A stretch of 64,000 bases of DNA from Stanieria sp. NIES-3757 (GTDB lineage: Bacteria > Cyanobacteriota > Cyanobacteriia > Cyanobacteriales > Xenococcaceae). The notes beneath the pieces were generated by a model. That model saw nothing but the letters and a program-made list of their open reading frames with translations. It did not search any database and was not told where the DNA came from. This document shows, in pieces, positions 1-8,791 of the stretch (position 1 is its first letter; the number at the start of each line of letters is the position of its first letter). The translations under genes and the position numbers were made by a program. Location: positions 4,703,640-4,767,639 of the forward strand of contig AP017375.1 of NCBI GenBank assembly GCA_002355455.1. The letters are read 5' to 3'.

Positions 1-1721
1 GGTAAATTAGCATTAATAATTACTTGAGTGGCATAGGTTCCTTGGGCTTCTTGTTGTGCTTGTTTGGTAGCTTCTAGTTTATCTAATTCTCTTTGTTTAT
101 CTCGTTGTTCTTTCAGCAGACGTTTTTGAGTATCTTGTTGAATGGTACATTCATGTTCAGTAATAGCTAATTGTTGAGCAAGATGTTTGATCTGTTCTTC
201 TGCTGTTTTGACTTGATCAGATAAATCATTGAAATTGTTTTGTTTATTAACCAGTTCCTCTTGAGTGGTTTGCAGAAGTTGAGTTTGCTCCGTAATTTTA
301 TTTTCTAGTTGAGATTGTCTTTCTATAATAGTTGCTTGTTCAGTACGTTGAGGATTAAGACTATCTTGAATGGCTGAAATTTGACGAGTAAGATTAGCTT
401 GTTCTTGTACCCAAGCTTCTGATGCTGCTGCAACTTGATCGGCTGCTTCTCTGGTTTGAGCTAATATTTGTTTAGCTTGTTGAGATTTAGAAGATAACTG
501 AGGAATAGTTTCTGTTTCTAATTTATTTTTGACTAAAGTAAGTTGTGCTAAATCCTGCTGATAGTTGTGCAGTTCTTGTTCATTTTTTTCTTTGGCTAAT
601 TGCTTTTGTTTGATTAGATGTTGTAATTCTGTTTGTCGTTGTTGTAGTTGATGACGTTTAGCTTTTTGAGTAGCTAAACTAGACGCGATCGATAATTGTT
701 CTTCCTCTCCCAAGGCTTTGACACGAGCATTTAATTCATCTAATTGGGTGGCAGTTTCTGTAATCTTTAACTCTAATTGTTGTAATTCTTCAGTTAATTG
801 ATTTGACTCTGTTTCCCCTTGATTTATTTCTGCTAAAAGTTGCTGTTGTTGCTGTGTTAAGGATCGCCAAACCAACACTACTTCCCATAGCTTTTGTTGC
901 TGAATCTTTTCCTTTAATTTCCGATACCTTTCTGCTTTAATTCGATCCGCAGCCAAGCGATCGCGACTACTAATTAGTTCTTGTTCAATAATATGACAAT
1001 GTTCTTCTCTTTCGCGAACTTTTTCTAAGGTACGTCTACTTTGTTCAATTTTGCGATCAAATGCTGCTACTCCTGCTAATTCATCAATAATTTCCCTTCT
1101 TTCTTTGCCATTCATGGAAATGATGCGCGTAACATCTCCTTGTAAGACAACATTGTAGCCTTCAGGATAAATTCGCAAGCGACTCAACTGTTCATGTAAT
1201 TCTGTGGCGGTACAAACTTCCCCATTCATATAAAAAGTTGAGGAATAATTACCGCCTTTGCCAACTTTGAGACGACGGGTAACTGTCCATTCATTGGAGG
1301 TTGATTTATCAATTACACCAACATTATTTTTTTGAGCTTCAAAGGAATTATTTTCTTGATCGCTATGATGATTAATTTCTTCTAATGCAATTGAATTAGC
1401 TGAAGATTCCACTGACGAGATCGCTTTTTGTTCGGCTAAATCTTCTAAATCCGAAATATCAAAAGTAACTGAAACAATTGCTTCCGATGTGCGACCATTA
1501 CCATTATTATTCTGTTTATGATTGACTAAATCTGGCAAGCGATCGGCACGCATTCCTTTAGAACTAGCTAAACCTAAGCAAAACAATAGCGCATCAAGAA
1601 TATTAGACTTTCCCGAACCATTTGGACCTGATATAACTGTAAAACCAGGTAAAATCGGAATTTTTGCCGTGCCACCAAAAGATTTGAAGTGAGATAGTTC
1701 AATGCGCTTGATGTGAACCAT
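1..1721 (-). CDS. smc: Chromosome segregation protein SMC, N-terminal part (3' end outside window)
   Basis: The protein starts MVHIKRIELSHFKSFGG and has the Walker A motif GPNGSGKSN at residues 32-40. The N-terminal ATPase head is followed from about residue 170 by a long Gln/Glu/Lys-rich coiled coil. About 573 codons are present; SMC proteins run to roughly 1200 residues, so the window edge falls close to where the hinge should begin and the second arm and C-terminal ATPase half are missing. SMC is the ATPase of the bacterial condensin that compacts and separates chromosomes with ScpA and ScpB. A low-complexity Asn/Ser/Glu-rich stretch at about residues 70-135 sits inside the head, as an insertion relative to shorter homologues. 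The start is the ATG at 1721; no strong ribosome binding site precedes it. The family assignment is secure. Confidence 0.95.
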   Translation of the reverse strand, partial: MVHIKRIELSHFKSFGGTAKIPILPGFTVISGPNGSGKSNILDALLFCLGLASSKGMRADRLPDLVNHKQNNNGNGRTSEAIVSVTFDISDLEDLAEQKAISSVESSANSIALEEINHHSDQENNSFEAQKNNVGVIDKSTSNEWTVTRRLKVGKGGNYSSTFYMNGEVCTATELHEQLSRLRIYPEGYNVVLQGDVTRIISMNGKERREIIDELAGVAAFDRKIEQSRRTLEKVREREEHCHIIEQELISSRDRLAADRIKAERYRKLKEKIQQQKLWEVVLVWRSLTQQQQQLLAEINQGETESNQLTEELQQLELKITETATQLDELNARVKALGEEEQLSIASSLATQKAKRHQLQQRQTELQHLIKQKQLAKEKNEQELHNYQQDLAQLTLVKNKLETETIPQLSSKSQQAKQILAQTREAADQVAAASEAWVQEQANLTRQISAIQDSLNPQRTEQATIIERQSQLENKITEQTQLLQTTQEELVNKQNNFNDLSDQVKTAEEQIKHLAQQLAITEHECTIQQDTQKRLLKEQRDKQRELDKLEATKQAQQEAQGTYATQVIINANL

Positions 1722-1870
1722 GTAAATTGTTTACTTAGCTAGTTAAACAGTATAAATGTATTAGACAAAAGGTAGACTATCACAAACACTATCTTGTTTG
1801 ACACATTTCTGAGGTATTAGTGGTAAAAAAACAGTTTTTTTTAACAGTTAGTAATATTTGTTGATGGTTT

Positions 1871-1916
1871 GTCGCTAGACTTCGTCACCCTTCGGGAACG
1901 CGCGCCTTCGGTGAGG
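1871..1916. repeat. HLR-like GC-rich palindromic repeat
   Basis: A short GC-rich block with nested TTCG-loop hairpins (CCCTTCGGG, and CACC paired with GGTG) stands out in an AT-rich intergenic gap between smc and rsmH. Its style matches the highly iterated small repeats of cyanobacteria; similar blocks lie at about 19531, 30936 and 63329 in this window. The rest of the 1722-2003 gap shows no gene. Confidence 0.35.
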
Positions 1917-2003
1917 TTAATTATTTGTCCACAGATGAAGTTATCAGTTAGTAGTGTTTTTTGTTGATTGCTAGTTATATCCTTCGCACTTTTTACTTGC
2001 TAC

Positions 2004-2891
2004 TTATGAACTAGAAAGAATTTTCCTGGCTAATCTCAATTTAGCAGAACGAGAACGAGGGTTTTGCTGTTGTTCGTCGCTTTGGGGAATAATTGGTTTT
2101 TTGGTAATAACTTCTAATAACTGATTGTTACGAAATTGATGTTTAACAATGCGGTCTTCTAAACTATGAAAGGTAATAATAGCAATTATGCCTGTTGGTT
2201 TGAGCCAATGAGGTGCTATTGATAAAAAAGTTTCTAAAGATTGTAGTTCTTGATTGACAACTATTCTTAAAGCTTGGAAGACTCTGGTTGCAGGATTAAT
2301 TCTACCATAGCGATATTTGGGAGGAACAGAAGACGCGATCACGTTGGCTAATTCGGTAGTAGTATTAAAGGGACGCTGTTGGACAATTTTTCTGGCTATT
2401 CGACGAGATAGTCTTTCTTCTCCATATTTGAAAAAGATATTAGCTAATTCTACTTCATCCCAATGATTGATAATTTCCGCAGCAGTTAAAGCTTGATTTT
2501 GATCCATGCGCATATCTAAGGGTGCTGTCTGGCGAAAACTAAAGCCTCGTTCCGCCACATCTAACTGAGGAGAACTTACTCCTAAATCTGCGGCAATTCC
2601 ATCAAATAAGATTTTATTTGGTTGATAATCAGCAAAGTTGCCTTGCCAAAATTCTAATTGTTGAGGATAGTATTGAGAAAGTCTGGCTTGAGTAGCTGCG
2701 ATCGCATTATCATCTCGATCTATGGCTGTTACTTTAACATTTTCCGCAGCCGATAAAATTAATTCACTATGTCCCCCTCCTCCTACAGTTGCGTCTAAAT
2801 AATGTCCTTCTGGAGAAATATTTAAGCCTGTAATTAATTCTCTACTTAAGACGGGGATGTGAATAAAAGAAAGATTTTCTACTTGTGACAC
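2004..2891 (-). CDS. rsmH: 16S rRNA (cytosine1402-N4)-methyltransferase RsmH (MraW)
   Basis: The 295-residue product matches RsmH in length and layout. The SAM-binding motif [11 protein letters not shown] is near residues 33-43, [14 protein letters not shown] is near 97-110, [14 protein letters not shown] follows, and the late motifs [12 protein letters not shown] and [10 protein letters not shown] are present. The enzyme methylates N4 of C1402 in the ribosomal P site of 16S rRNA. The start used is GTG at 2891, with AGGAG about 12 bases upstream; no nearby ATG gives a complete N-terminus. It is not in a division (dcw) cluster here, which is usual for cyanobacteria. Identification is secure. 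Confidence 0.95.
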   Translation of the reverse strand: MSQVENLSFIHIPVLSRELITGLNISPEGHYLDATVGGGGHSELILSAAENVKVTAIDRDDNAIAATQARLSQYYPQQLEFWQGNFADYQPNKILFDGIAADLGVSSPQLDVAERGFSFRQTAPLDMRMDQNQALTAAEIINHWDEVELANIFFKYGEERLSRRIARKIVQQRPFNTTTELANVIASSVPPKYRYGRINPATRVFQALRIVVNQELQSLETFLSIAPHWLKPTGIIAIITFHSLEDRIVKHQFRNNQLLEVITKKPIIPQSDEQQQNPRSRSAKLRLARKILSSS

Positions 2892-3197
2892 TAAAAAAAT
2901 TTGCTCCTAATTTACTGCGCTTTTTAATTGAAGAGAACACAGTCTCTCACAAATTATAAATAAAACTTTTAGCTAAGAGCTAAGAGCTAACAGCTTATTT
3001 GTTTTTAGTGTGGTTTACCGATATGAACACTTCTCTAAATCCAATCGGTTAAGGTTTACTTCTAATTGAAGGGATGCTTTGGGTAGTTATTTAAAATTGA
3101 CACAATTCTAATTTTGAAAACAGGTATTTCTAGGCGCACCTTTTTCACCATATACATAATATCATGTCAAGTTAACAAGTCAAACTTTTTTTTTTGA
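2892..3197. other. Non-coding gap with heptamer repeats
   Basis: No gene is visible. At 2971-2991 there are three tandem seven-base units (AGCTAAG, AGCTAAG, AGCTAAC), an STRR-type repeat typical of cyanobacteria. The promoter and leader of rsmH should lie at the low-coordinate end; no clear terminator for the upstream glycosyltransferase gene can be named. Confidence 0.5.
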
Positions 3198-5003
3198 TTA
3201 CAAATTTTTTTGACACCAATTTTCTCTAGCAGTTACATTACCGTAGAGTTGGCGAGGAGCTATTTCTAATAAAGGTTTTCCCGAATCTTGAGGTAAATTC
3301 AAATCGGGAGGATCGTTTTGATCGCCTTGTTGACGCAAAAAATCGGTCACAAATACCAACGAGCGATCGCTATCCCAATAGGATTGTAATTGTGCTTTAG
3401 TAATTAAATAGGATGGTGATTTGCCAGGAAACTGCGGTGGAAGGCGATTATTTCCTCCATCAGCTAATACCATTACGATCCGATAGGAATTACCTTGCTT
3501 TCCTGTTACCCAACCAAGTTGATTAAAAGTTTTAGGCGCAGACTTATTTTGATTGAGATAGAAACTCATGGCACCAGCAGTACCAATTTCTCTTGAACCT
3601 TCAAAAACCCATAAAGTATCTAAATTGAGACAAGAAGATGCGGTTTGAATTAAAGATTTAGAAGAACGAAGCTCTTGATAAATAGTAAACCCTTTTGTTA
3701 CTGCCAGATAAGTAATTATCAAAGTAAAAAATAGAGATAGTAAAGATAATAAATATAGACTTCTGATTATTGCTACTCCTGCTACTAAAAATCCTATTGC
3801 AAGGGTGATTAAAACAGGAGTAATTAGTTGATTAATTTCTATTTGATTGTTAATAGCTGGTAATAAAATTAATAACTGAGGTAAAAAAAAGATTGCACCT
3901 AAACAACTAATTCCAATGAAAATCGAAATGATACCATATATTCTAAATGACTGATAATTGATAACTGATAACTGATAACTAAAATATCCAGCACATAAAA
4001 TAATATAAGGTGGAAGAGCAGGAATACTGTAATAAATAAGTCGAGAAGAAAGAGGCAGAAAAACTAGAATTGGTAGAGCAAAAGCGATCGCAATTAAAAT
4101 AATAGCGTTCTGATGTTTGTTTTGATATTGTTGCCAGACAAATTTAATTACCGAAGGAAGAAATAAAATCCAAGGTAAACACCAGACAGCCGTAATTCCT
4201 AAATAACCTAAAGCGCTAATTTTTGAGACTTCATAGTCAGGCGGAAAACGACGATCAAAAATGCGATCAAGATGTTCGTTAAAAATAAAATAATGCAAAA
4301 AACCAGGATTAGCTTTTTCTACAGCAATAAACCAAGGCAAACTAATAGCTGTAACTAATAATATTCCGTGATAAAGTTTAATTTTTTGAGGAATTTTATC
4401 GTTTCGTTTAATGATAATTAATCCAAGTAACCCAGCTAAAGGAAAAACAATGCCAATGAATCCTTTAGTTAATAAACATAAACTTAGACACAAATAGAAA
4501 GCCCAGAAAAAAACATAAGATTTAGGTTGAGATAATAATTTCCATAAAAAATAATTACTTACTAGCAATAAAGTCCCTAACAAAACATCAATTAATAACT
4601 GATGGGTAAAAATAAACCACCCAGTAGTCACAGTTAACATGATTACGGCGATCCGACTAGCTTGAATTCCCCATAATTCTCTAGTCCATAACCAAGTTAC
4701 AATAATCCCGATCCATCCAGCTAAAGCGATCGGTAATCTAACAGCAAATTCTGTAGTACCAAAAATTTTGAGCGAGATAGCAATTAACCAATATAAAAGT
4801 GGTGGTTTATTTAAATAAGGTGCGCCATTAAGATAAGGTGTAATCCAGTCTTTTCTTAAAAGCATTTCTTGTGCAACCATTGCAAAATGACCTTCATGAG
4901 GTTCATATAAACCATAGTTGCCAATACCAAAAATGATTATTTCTAAAGCTAAAATTAATAGTAGACAATCAATTTTTAGTGATTTTTTATTAATTAACTT
5001 CAT
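3198..5003 (-). CDS. GT39/ArnT-like membrane glycosyltransferase
   Basis: This 601-residue polytopic protein has about 11-12 hydrophobic segments. Its first periplasmic loop reads LYEPHEGHFAMVAQEML, the place where ArnT/PMT-type (GT-C fold) enzymes carry their catalytic acidic residue, followed by LNGAPYLNKPPLLYW, a family hallmark. Such enzymes move a sugar from a polyprenyl-phosphate carrier to lipid or protein on the outer face of the plasma membrane; donor and acceptor cannot be told from sequence. The C-terminal 130 residues form a soluble domain. Residues about 342-351 (YQLSVINYQS) are encoded by four tandem heptamers at 3952-3979, so a repeat sits inside the gene. The start is ATG at 5003. 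The family is fairly sure, the substrate unknown. Confidence 0.82.
   Translation of the reverse strand: MKLINKKSLKIDCLLLILALEIIIFGIGNYGLYEPHEGHFAMVAQEMLLRKDWITPYLNGAPYLNKPPLLYWLIAISLKIFGTTEFAVRLPIALAGWIGIIVTWLWTRELWGIQASRIAVIMLTVTTGWFIFTHQLLIDVLLGTLLLVSNYFLWKLLSQPKSYVFFWAFYLCLSLCLLTKGFIGIVFPLAGLLGLIIIKRNDKIPQKIKLYHGILLVTAISLPWFIAVEKANPGFLHYFIFNEHLDRIFDRRFPPDYEVSKISALGYLGITAVWCLPWILFLPSVIKFVWQQYQNKHQNAIILIAIAFALPILVFLPLSSRLIYYSIPALPPYIILCAGYFSYQLSVINYQSFRIYGIISIFIGISCLGAIFFLPQLLILLPAINNQIEINQLITPVLITLAIGFLVAGVAIIRSLYLLSLLSLFFTLIITYLAVTKGFTIYQELRSSKSLIQTASSCLNLDTLWVFEGSREIGTAGAMSFYLNQNKSAPKTFNQLGWVTGKQGNSYRIVMVLADGGNNRLPPQFPGKSPSYLITKAQLQSYWDSDRSLVFVTDFLRQQGDQNDPPDLNLPQDSGKPLLEIAPRQLYGNVTARENWCQKNL
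3952..3979. repeat. Four tandem TGATAA(C/T) heptamers inside a coding region
   Basis: The plus strand reads TGATAAT followed by three TGATAAC units, an STRR-type repeat lying in the GT39-like gene between two membrane segments. The unit length is not a multiple of three, so gain or loss of one unit would shift the frame. Confidence 0.75.
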
Positions 5004-5486
5004 TTTGAAACTAGTTATTCTTTAAAATAATTATTTTTTCTAAAATTAAAAAATTAATTAGACATAATAGAATTTTTGTATTGATCGACCTAAACATTTG
5101 TTGATTATAGTATTAAAATTGTTTTTTGCAAATATCAGAATTTCGTAAAAAAGACTAAGAAAATTTAATGCTTAAGTCAGCTATTTGCGCGTTTATTATA
5201 ATTTTTAAAGATAAGAGTTGTCGTGGATCGGATTATTTAATATTAAGTCCTTTGAATTAATTTAGACAAAAAGCAAACGATCGTTGATCCTGATAACACT
5301 CAATCTTTGTTTGATTTAAATAAAATTAATCAGCGTTGGTGATGAGCAAGTATGAAGCCGAGAGTAATACTGTTCAAAAAAATTGTCAACAGATAAAACT
5401 ACTTTTAACCGCATCAGTTGATACAGTTTTCGTTCCCGTTCTAAGACAGTCTGAATTAAGAAGCTCAAGATCGGTAGGGCTAGCTT
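5004..5486. other. Divergent intergenic region with a dispersed repeat
   Basis: This AT-rich gap separates two divergently read genes and must contain both promoters. At 5331-5375 it carries a 45-base block that recurs at 25790-25834 with about five mismatches and a shared core of about 21 bases (begins GATGAGCAAGTATGAA). No credible gene was seen; a minus-strand reading across 5316-5531 is only an open frame through this repeat. Confidence 0.5.
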
Positions 5487-6590
5487 ATGAATAAAAAAAT
5501 CTATAATCATGACATTATGATTTGCACCCATGAAGCGGTGAGAGGAAACTATCTATTCTCTGGTAGAGTATTGGGTACAACTGATCCAGACGATTTGATT
5601 CAACTACATCCCGATCTTAAATCTCAATGGCAATTTATTACGGCTCATTACGATCGCATTGGTTTAAGTCATAGCAAAAATGTAATTTGGGATGTATCGC
5701 ATACTTTGATGAGTGAATATCCAGATTACGATATTTCTGTTTTTATTTTTGGTGATGTAGTTCACAATCGCAGTGTTGATCACAAATGGTTTCATCAAAT
5801 CGATCCAAATTGGTTTGAAGTAGTTGAGTATGTTAACTCAAAAAATAATTTCATTGAGTTAGCAGAAAAGTTAGATGTTAAAGTTCCTCAAACTCGATGT
5901 TTTGAAGATAAAACTAAGATTACTAACTGGGATGATTTTATTCATCCTTGTTATCTTAAACCAGCAGTTTCAGTTGATGGTGTAGGCATTTTTCGATGTG
6001 AAGATTCACAACAACTGAGGGAAGCTTTAAAAGAGTTTGATGATAAAGTACCATTACAAATTCAACAAGAAGTCAATTCTTTCAATTTTCTTAATTTACA
6101 ATATCGCATAAGCGATCGCGGTTTAGAACGTTTTGCTGCCACCGAACAAGTTTTGGATGGATATGCACATCAGGGTAATCGTTATCCTACCAAACATCAG
6201 CCTTGGGAAGTTGTCGAACCAATGGCAGAATGGATGTATCAACAGGGAATGAAAGAAATATTTGCTTTTGATGTCGCGGTAGTAGAAACAGAAACCGAAC
6301 CAAGTTATTATGCGATCGAATGTAATCCTCGTTTTAATGGTGCATCTTATCCTACTGGTGTTGCTCAAAAACTTCAAATACCTAGTTGGACTTGTGAGAA
6401 TTTTGAAACTAAATATCGTTCTTTAGCAGAAATCGATCTTAAAGATTTAGAGTTCGATCTTGGTAAACAAACAGGAGTAATTATAGTTAATTGGGGTACG
6501 ATTTTAATGGGAAGAATAGGGATTTTATTAGCTGGAACAATTGAACAACAAAAAGAATTAAGAGCAATTATCAAACAACGACTTAGTTAG
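5487..6590 (+). CDS. ATP-grasp superfamily ligase-like protein, substrate unknown
   Basis: The 367-residue soluble protein has the ATP-grasp layout. There is an N-terminal region of about 110 residues, then a central part with CYLKPAVSVDGVGIFRCE (ATP-binding lysine and glycine-rich loop, about residues 153-170), a strand with IQQEV, and a C-terminal metal-binding segment YAIECNPRFNGASYPTG (about 274-290) whose Glu and Asn are typical Mg-ATP ligands. ATP-grasp enzymes join a carboxylate to an amine or thiol through an acyl phosphate. No biosynthetic partner is adjacent: glycosyltransferase-like membrane proteins flank it on the opposite strand. In-frame stops lie just upstream of the ATG at 5487; the ATG at 5517 (MICTHEAVRGNYLFSG) is an alternative start. 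The fold is confident, the reaction unknown. Confidence 0.75.
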   Translation: MNKKIYNHDIMICTHEAVRGNYLFSGRVLGTTDPDDLIQLHPDLKSQWQFITAHYDRIGLSHSKNVIWDVSHTLMSEYPDYDISVFIFGDVVHNRSVDHKWFHQIDPNWFEVVEYVNSKNNFIELAEKLDVKVPQTRCFEDKTKITNWDDFIHPCYLKPAVSVDGVGIFRCEDSQQLREALKEFDDKVPLQIQQEVNSFNFLNLQYRISDRGLERFAATEQVLDGYAHQGNRYPTKHQPWEVVEPMAEWMYQQGMKEIFAFDVAVVETETEPSYYAIECNPRFNGASYPTGVAQKLQIPSWTCENFETKYRSLAEIDLKDLEFDLGKQTGVIIVNWGTILMGRIGILLAGTIEQQKELRAIIKQRLS

Positions 6591-6604
6591 GATTAAAACC
6601 TGAT

Positions 6605-8281
6605 TTAATGTGTTTGATTAGAACGAATAAAATCTTTAATACAACTAGCAGGTAAAATTTTAAACTCTGAGTTAGGAAAAATATTACATTCATTTCCTAA
6701 CTTAGCTAAAACTAATCCTTGTTCTTGTTTGACAATGGAAATAGCATTGTTAAATTCAGGCTGAAATTGTTTTAACCAAAGATTATTGTTTAAATATTCT
6801 ACTTGAAACGCATTTCGGTCTATTAACCAAAAATTAATCTGATATTGATTAATAAAGTTTTGGATTTCTGTTAAATCTTGACTATATTGAGCTTTAATTA
6901 AATCTTTAACTCGTTGACGAATTTGTTGATAATAATCAAGATGATAAGGAATGGCATATTCTTGACTAACTAAAACTTTACGCTTGGCAAAAGTAGGAAC
7001 AAAATCTGCTTCTGAACTTAGAGTAGTAATTAAAGAATCTTTAGGTTGCTGTTGTAGAAATTGATATAGTTTTACTTCCTTTCCTTCAACATAACCCAAA
7101 CGATAAGGATAAGCTTGCACTGCATAAGTAGGATATAAAAATAAACTAATTAATAGCACAGAAATTAAATTTTTAATTAATGGTTGAGATTGAGTAAATT
7201 TTTGCTCAAACCAAGAACGAAAACTATTTAATAAAATTGCAACAGTAATCCCATCAATCAAAGCAATTAAAATTCTTAGAGTATGCTGGCTGTAACGACT
7301 AGGTAAATGTAATTTAAATAAAAACAAATGAGCTAAACCAAACATTACCAAAGCAGCCAGAAAAACTTGCCAGATAATCCTGAAATTGCTATTTATTTTA
7401 GTTACTAAAGGAAAGCGATTTGGAAACAATCTCAACCAAGGTAAAATTAAACCAAAAGAACATAACAAAACATATTGCCATTCCCTGGGAAAAAATCCGC
7501 TTCTTTGTGCGGATAACCAAAAAGCGACAGGATTATCTAAGAAAAAAGTATTTCTTCCTTCAGCATAAAATTCTGGTAACAGTTTAGCTTCACTAATATT
7601 AATAACATTACCAAATTCGGAAGTTTTTAAACTGTAGATTAATAAAATAACTCCCGCAGCTACCAAACCAAATAAATAAAGCAATCGTTTATTGTTTTCA
7701 GTAATAAACTTAATAATTAAAACTATTGCGGAAAGTAACACAGTTTGAGGATAAAATAATCCTTGCAAAACTATTGTCAGTAAACAAAGTAATAAAGATT
7801 TTTTTAAAAGGTAATAGATAAAAGCAAGAAACAAAGGATAAAAAAAAGCTCTCGGCGTACCAGAAGACAAATCATCCAGCATCCACAGATTTTGATTTAA
7901 TAACAAACTAGCAAGAAAACCAGCCAAGGGAACAGGAAAAATTTCTAAACAAACCAGAAAACAATAGATACTGGTAACAACACCAATTAATAAAGGCGAG
8001 ATTTTATTAAAGAAAAATATATCAATACCTAAACCATTAATTAATTTATATAAATTAGTAAATCCCCAAGGTGCAACTGATTTAAAATAATCAGCAATTA
8101 AATCTCCTGAAAATAATTCTGGATCGCTAAACTGCTGCATCCAAAAGATATGTTGCCTGGCATCATCTTGAATTATATAGGGAGATTGAAAAGTTAGTTT
8201 TAATCCAGACAAGCTAAATAATATTGCTGTAGCAATACTTAAAGCGAACCAAAAATTATATTTAGATTTTAGAAAAAACAT
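6605..8281 (-). CDS. Polytopic membrane protein, possibly GT-C-fold glycosyltransferase
   Basis: I do not recognise a named family. The 558-residue protein has about 10-12 hydrophobic helices in its first 390 residues and a soluble C-terminal part of about 150 residues. The first long loop contains an acidic pair, YIIQDDARQHIFWMQQF, in the position where GT-C enzymes place catalytic acids, and a later loop reads DDLSSGTPRAFF. It faces the ATP-grasp gene tail to tail with about 15 bases between the stops. A role in surface glycan or lipid modification is inference from topology and from the GT39-like gene nearby. The start is ATG at 8281. Confidence 0.55.
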   Translation of the reverse strand: MFFLKSKYNFWFALSIATAILFSLSGLKLTFQSPYIIQDDARQHIFWMQQFSDPELFSGDLIADYFKSVAPWGFTNLYKLINGLGIDIFFFNKISPLLIGVVTSIYCFLVCLEIFPVPLAGFLASLLLNQNLWMLDDLSSGTPRAFFYPLFLAFIYYLLKKSLLLCLLTIVLQGLFYPQTVLLSAIVLIIKFITENNKRLLYLFGLVAAGVILLIYSLKTSEFGNVINISEAKLLPEFYAEGRNTFFLDNPVAFWLSAQRSGFFPREWQYVLLCSFGLILPWLRLFPNRFPLVTKINSNFRIIWQVFLAALVMFGLAHLFLFKLHLPSRYSQHTLRILIALIDGITVAILLNSFRSWFEQKFTQSQPLIKNLISVLLISLFLYPTYAVQAYPYRLGYVEGKEVKLYQFLQQQPKDSLITTLSSEADFVPTFAKRKVLVSQEYAIPYHLDYYQQIRQRVKDLIKAQYSQDLTEIQNFINQYQINFWLIDRNAFQVEYLNNNLWLKQFQPEFNNAISIVKQEQGLVLAKLGNECNIFPNSEFKILPASCIKDFIRSNQTH

Positions 8282-8336
8282 TATAAAATGATAATAATCT
8301 TCAATGCTTTAGAATATCATTACATTGAAAATTACT

Positions 8337-8510
8337 TCATTGATTAATATTTTTTAAAATTTTTTCTAGCTTTAATTTTAGATCGGGTAAATAAGTACTT
8401 AATACTTGCCAAATAATATCTAAATCGATTCCGTCTAAATAACCATGAACTAAAATATTTCTAAAACCTGAAATACTACGCCAATTTTCCTCCTTGGCAA
8501 TAGCTTTCAA
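8337..8510 (-). pseudogene. HepT-like (DUF86) toxin, C-terminal fragment
   Basis: The frame reads LKAIAKEENWRSISGFRNIL and continues VHGYLDGIDLDIIW. It contains the RNxLVHxY signature (here RNILVHGY) of HepT/DUF86 HEPN ribonucleases and ends in the usual LKxxLEKIL helix. About 57 residues remain; the family is about 110-120 residues, so the N-terminal half is gone, with an in-frame stop immediately upstream. No MntA-type nucleotidyltransferase antitoxin is present. It is the relic of a toxin-antitoxin pair next to another relic (HicB-like) and a restriction gene. Confidence 0.75.
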
Positions 8511-8537
8511 TTAGATTAATACAATACAAAATATACT

Positions 8538-8702
8538 TTATAATTGATAAGCATCTAAAATGTTTTCTTCTAATTCTTCTAAAATTTCACCCTAACTAAA
8601 TACACCAGGTATTCCTTGAAGACGACCAACAAACCAACCATCATCGATCCAATACTCTAATGTTAGCGCGATCGCTTCGCTGCTGCTACGCAGTCGCATC
8701 AT
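8538..8702 (-). pseudogene. HicB-like antitoxin, interrupted by a TAG codon
   Basis: Translation from the ATG at 8702 gives LTLEYWIDDGWFVGRLQGIPG then VFS-stop-GEILEELEENILDAYQL. This matches the short HicB-type antitoxins of cyanobacteria, which normally have Gln at the stop position (CAG to TAG is one base change). The first dozen residues (MMRLRSSSEAIA) come from a GCGATCGC-containing repeat that has replaced the usual N-terminus. A GGAG lies upstream. No HicA toxin is seen nearby. The gene is inactive unless the stop is suppressed. Confidence 0.75.
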
Positions 8703-8791
8703 TTTTAATCTCCATTATTTTATCTGTATTTTATTTTATAAAAATTCAGTAGATTAAAAATTTTTAAACTAAATTATTTATTAATTGTTCA

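Noticed and set aside
5316-5531. A 71-codon minus-strand frame before the ATP-grasp gene.
   Set aside because: It overlaps the ATP-grasp start and runs through a dispersed repeat; no protein-like character.
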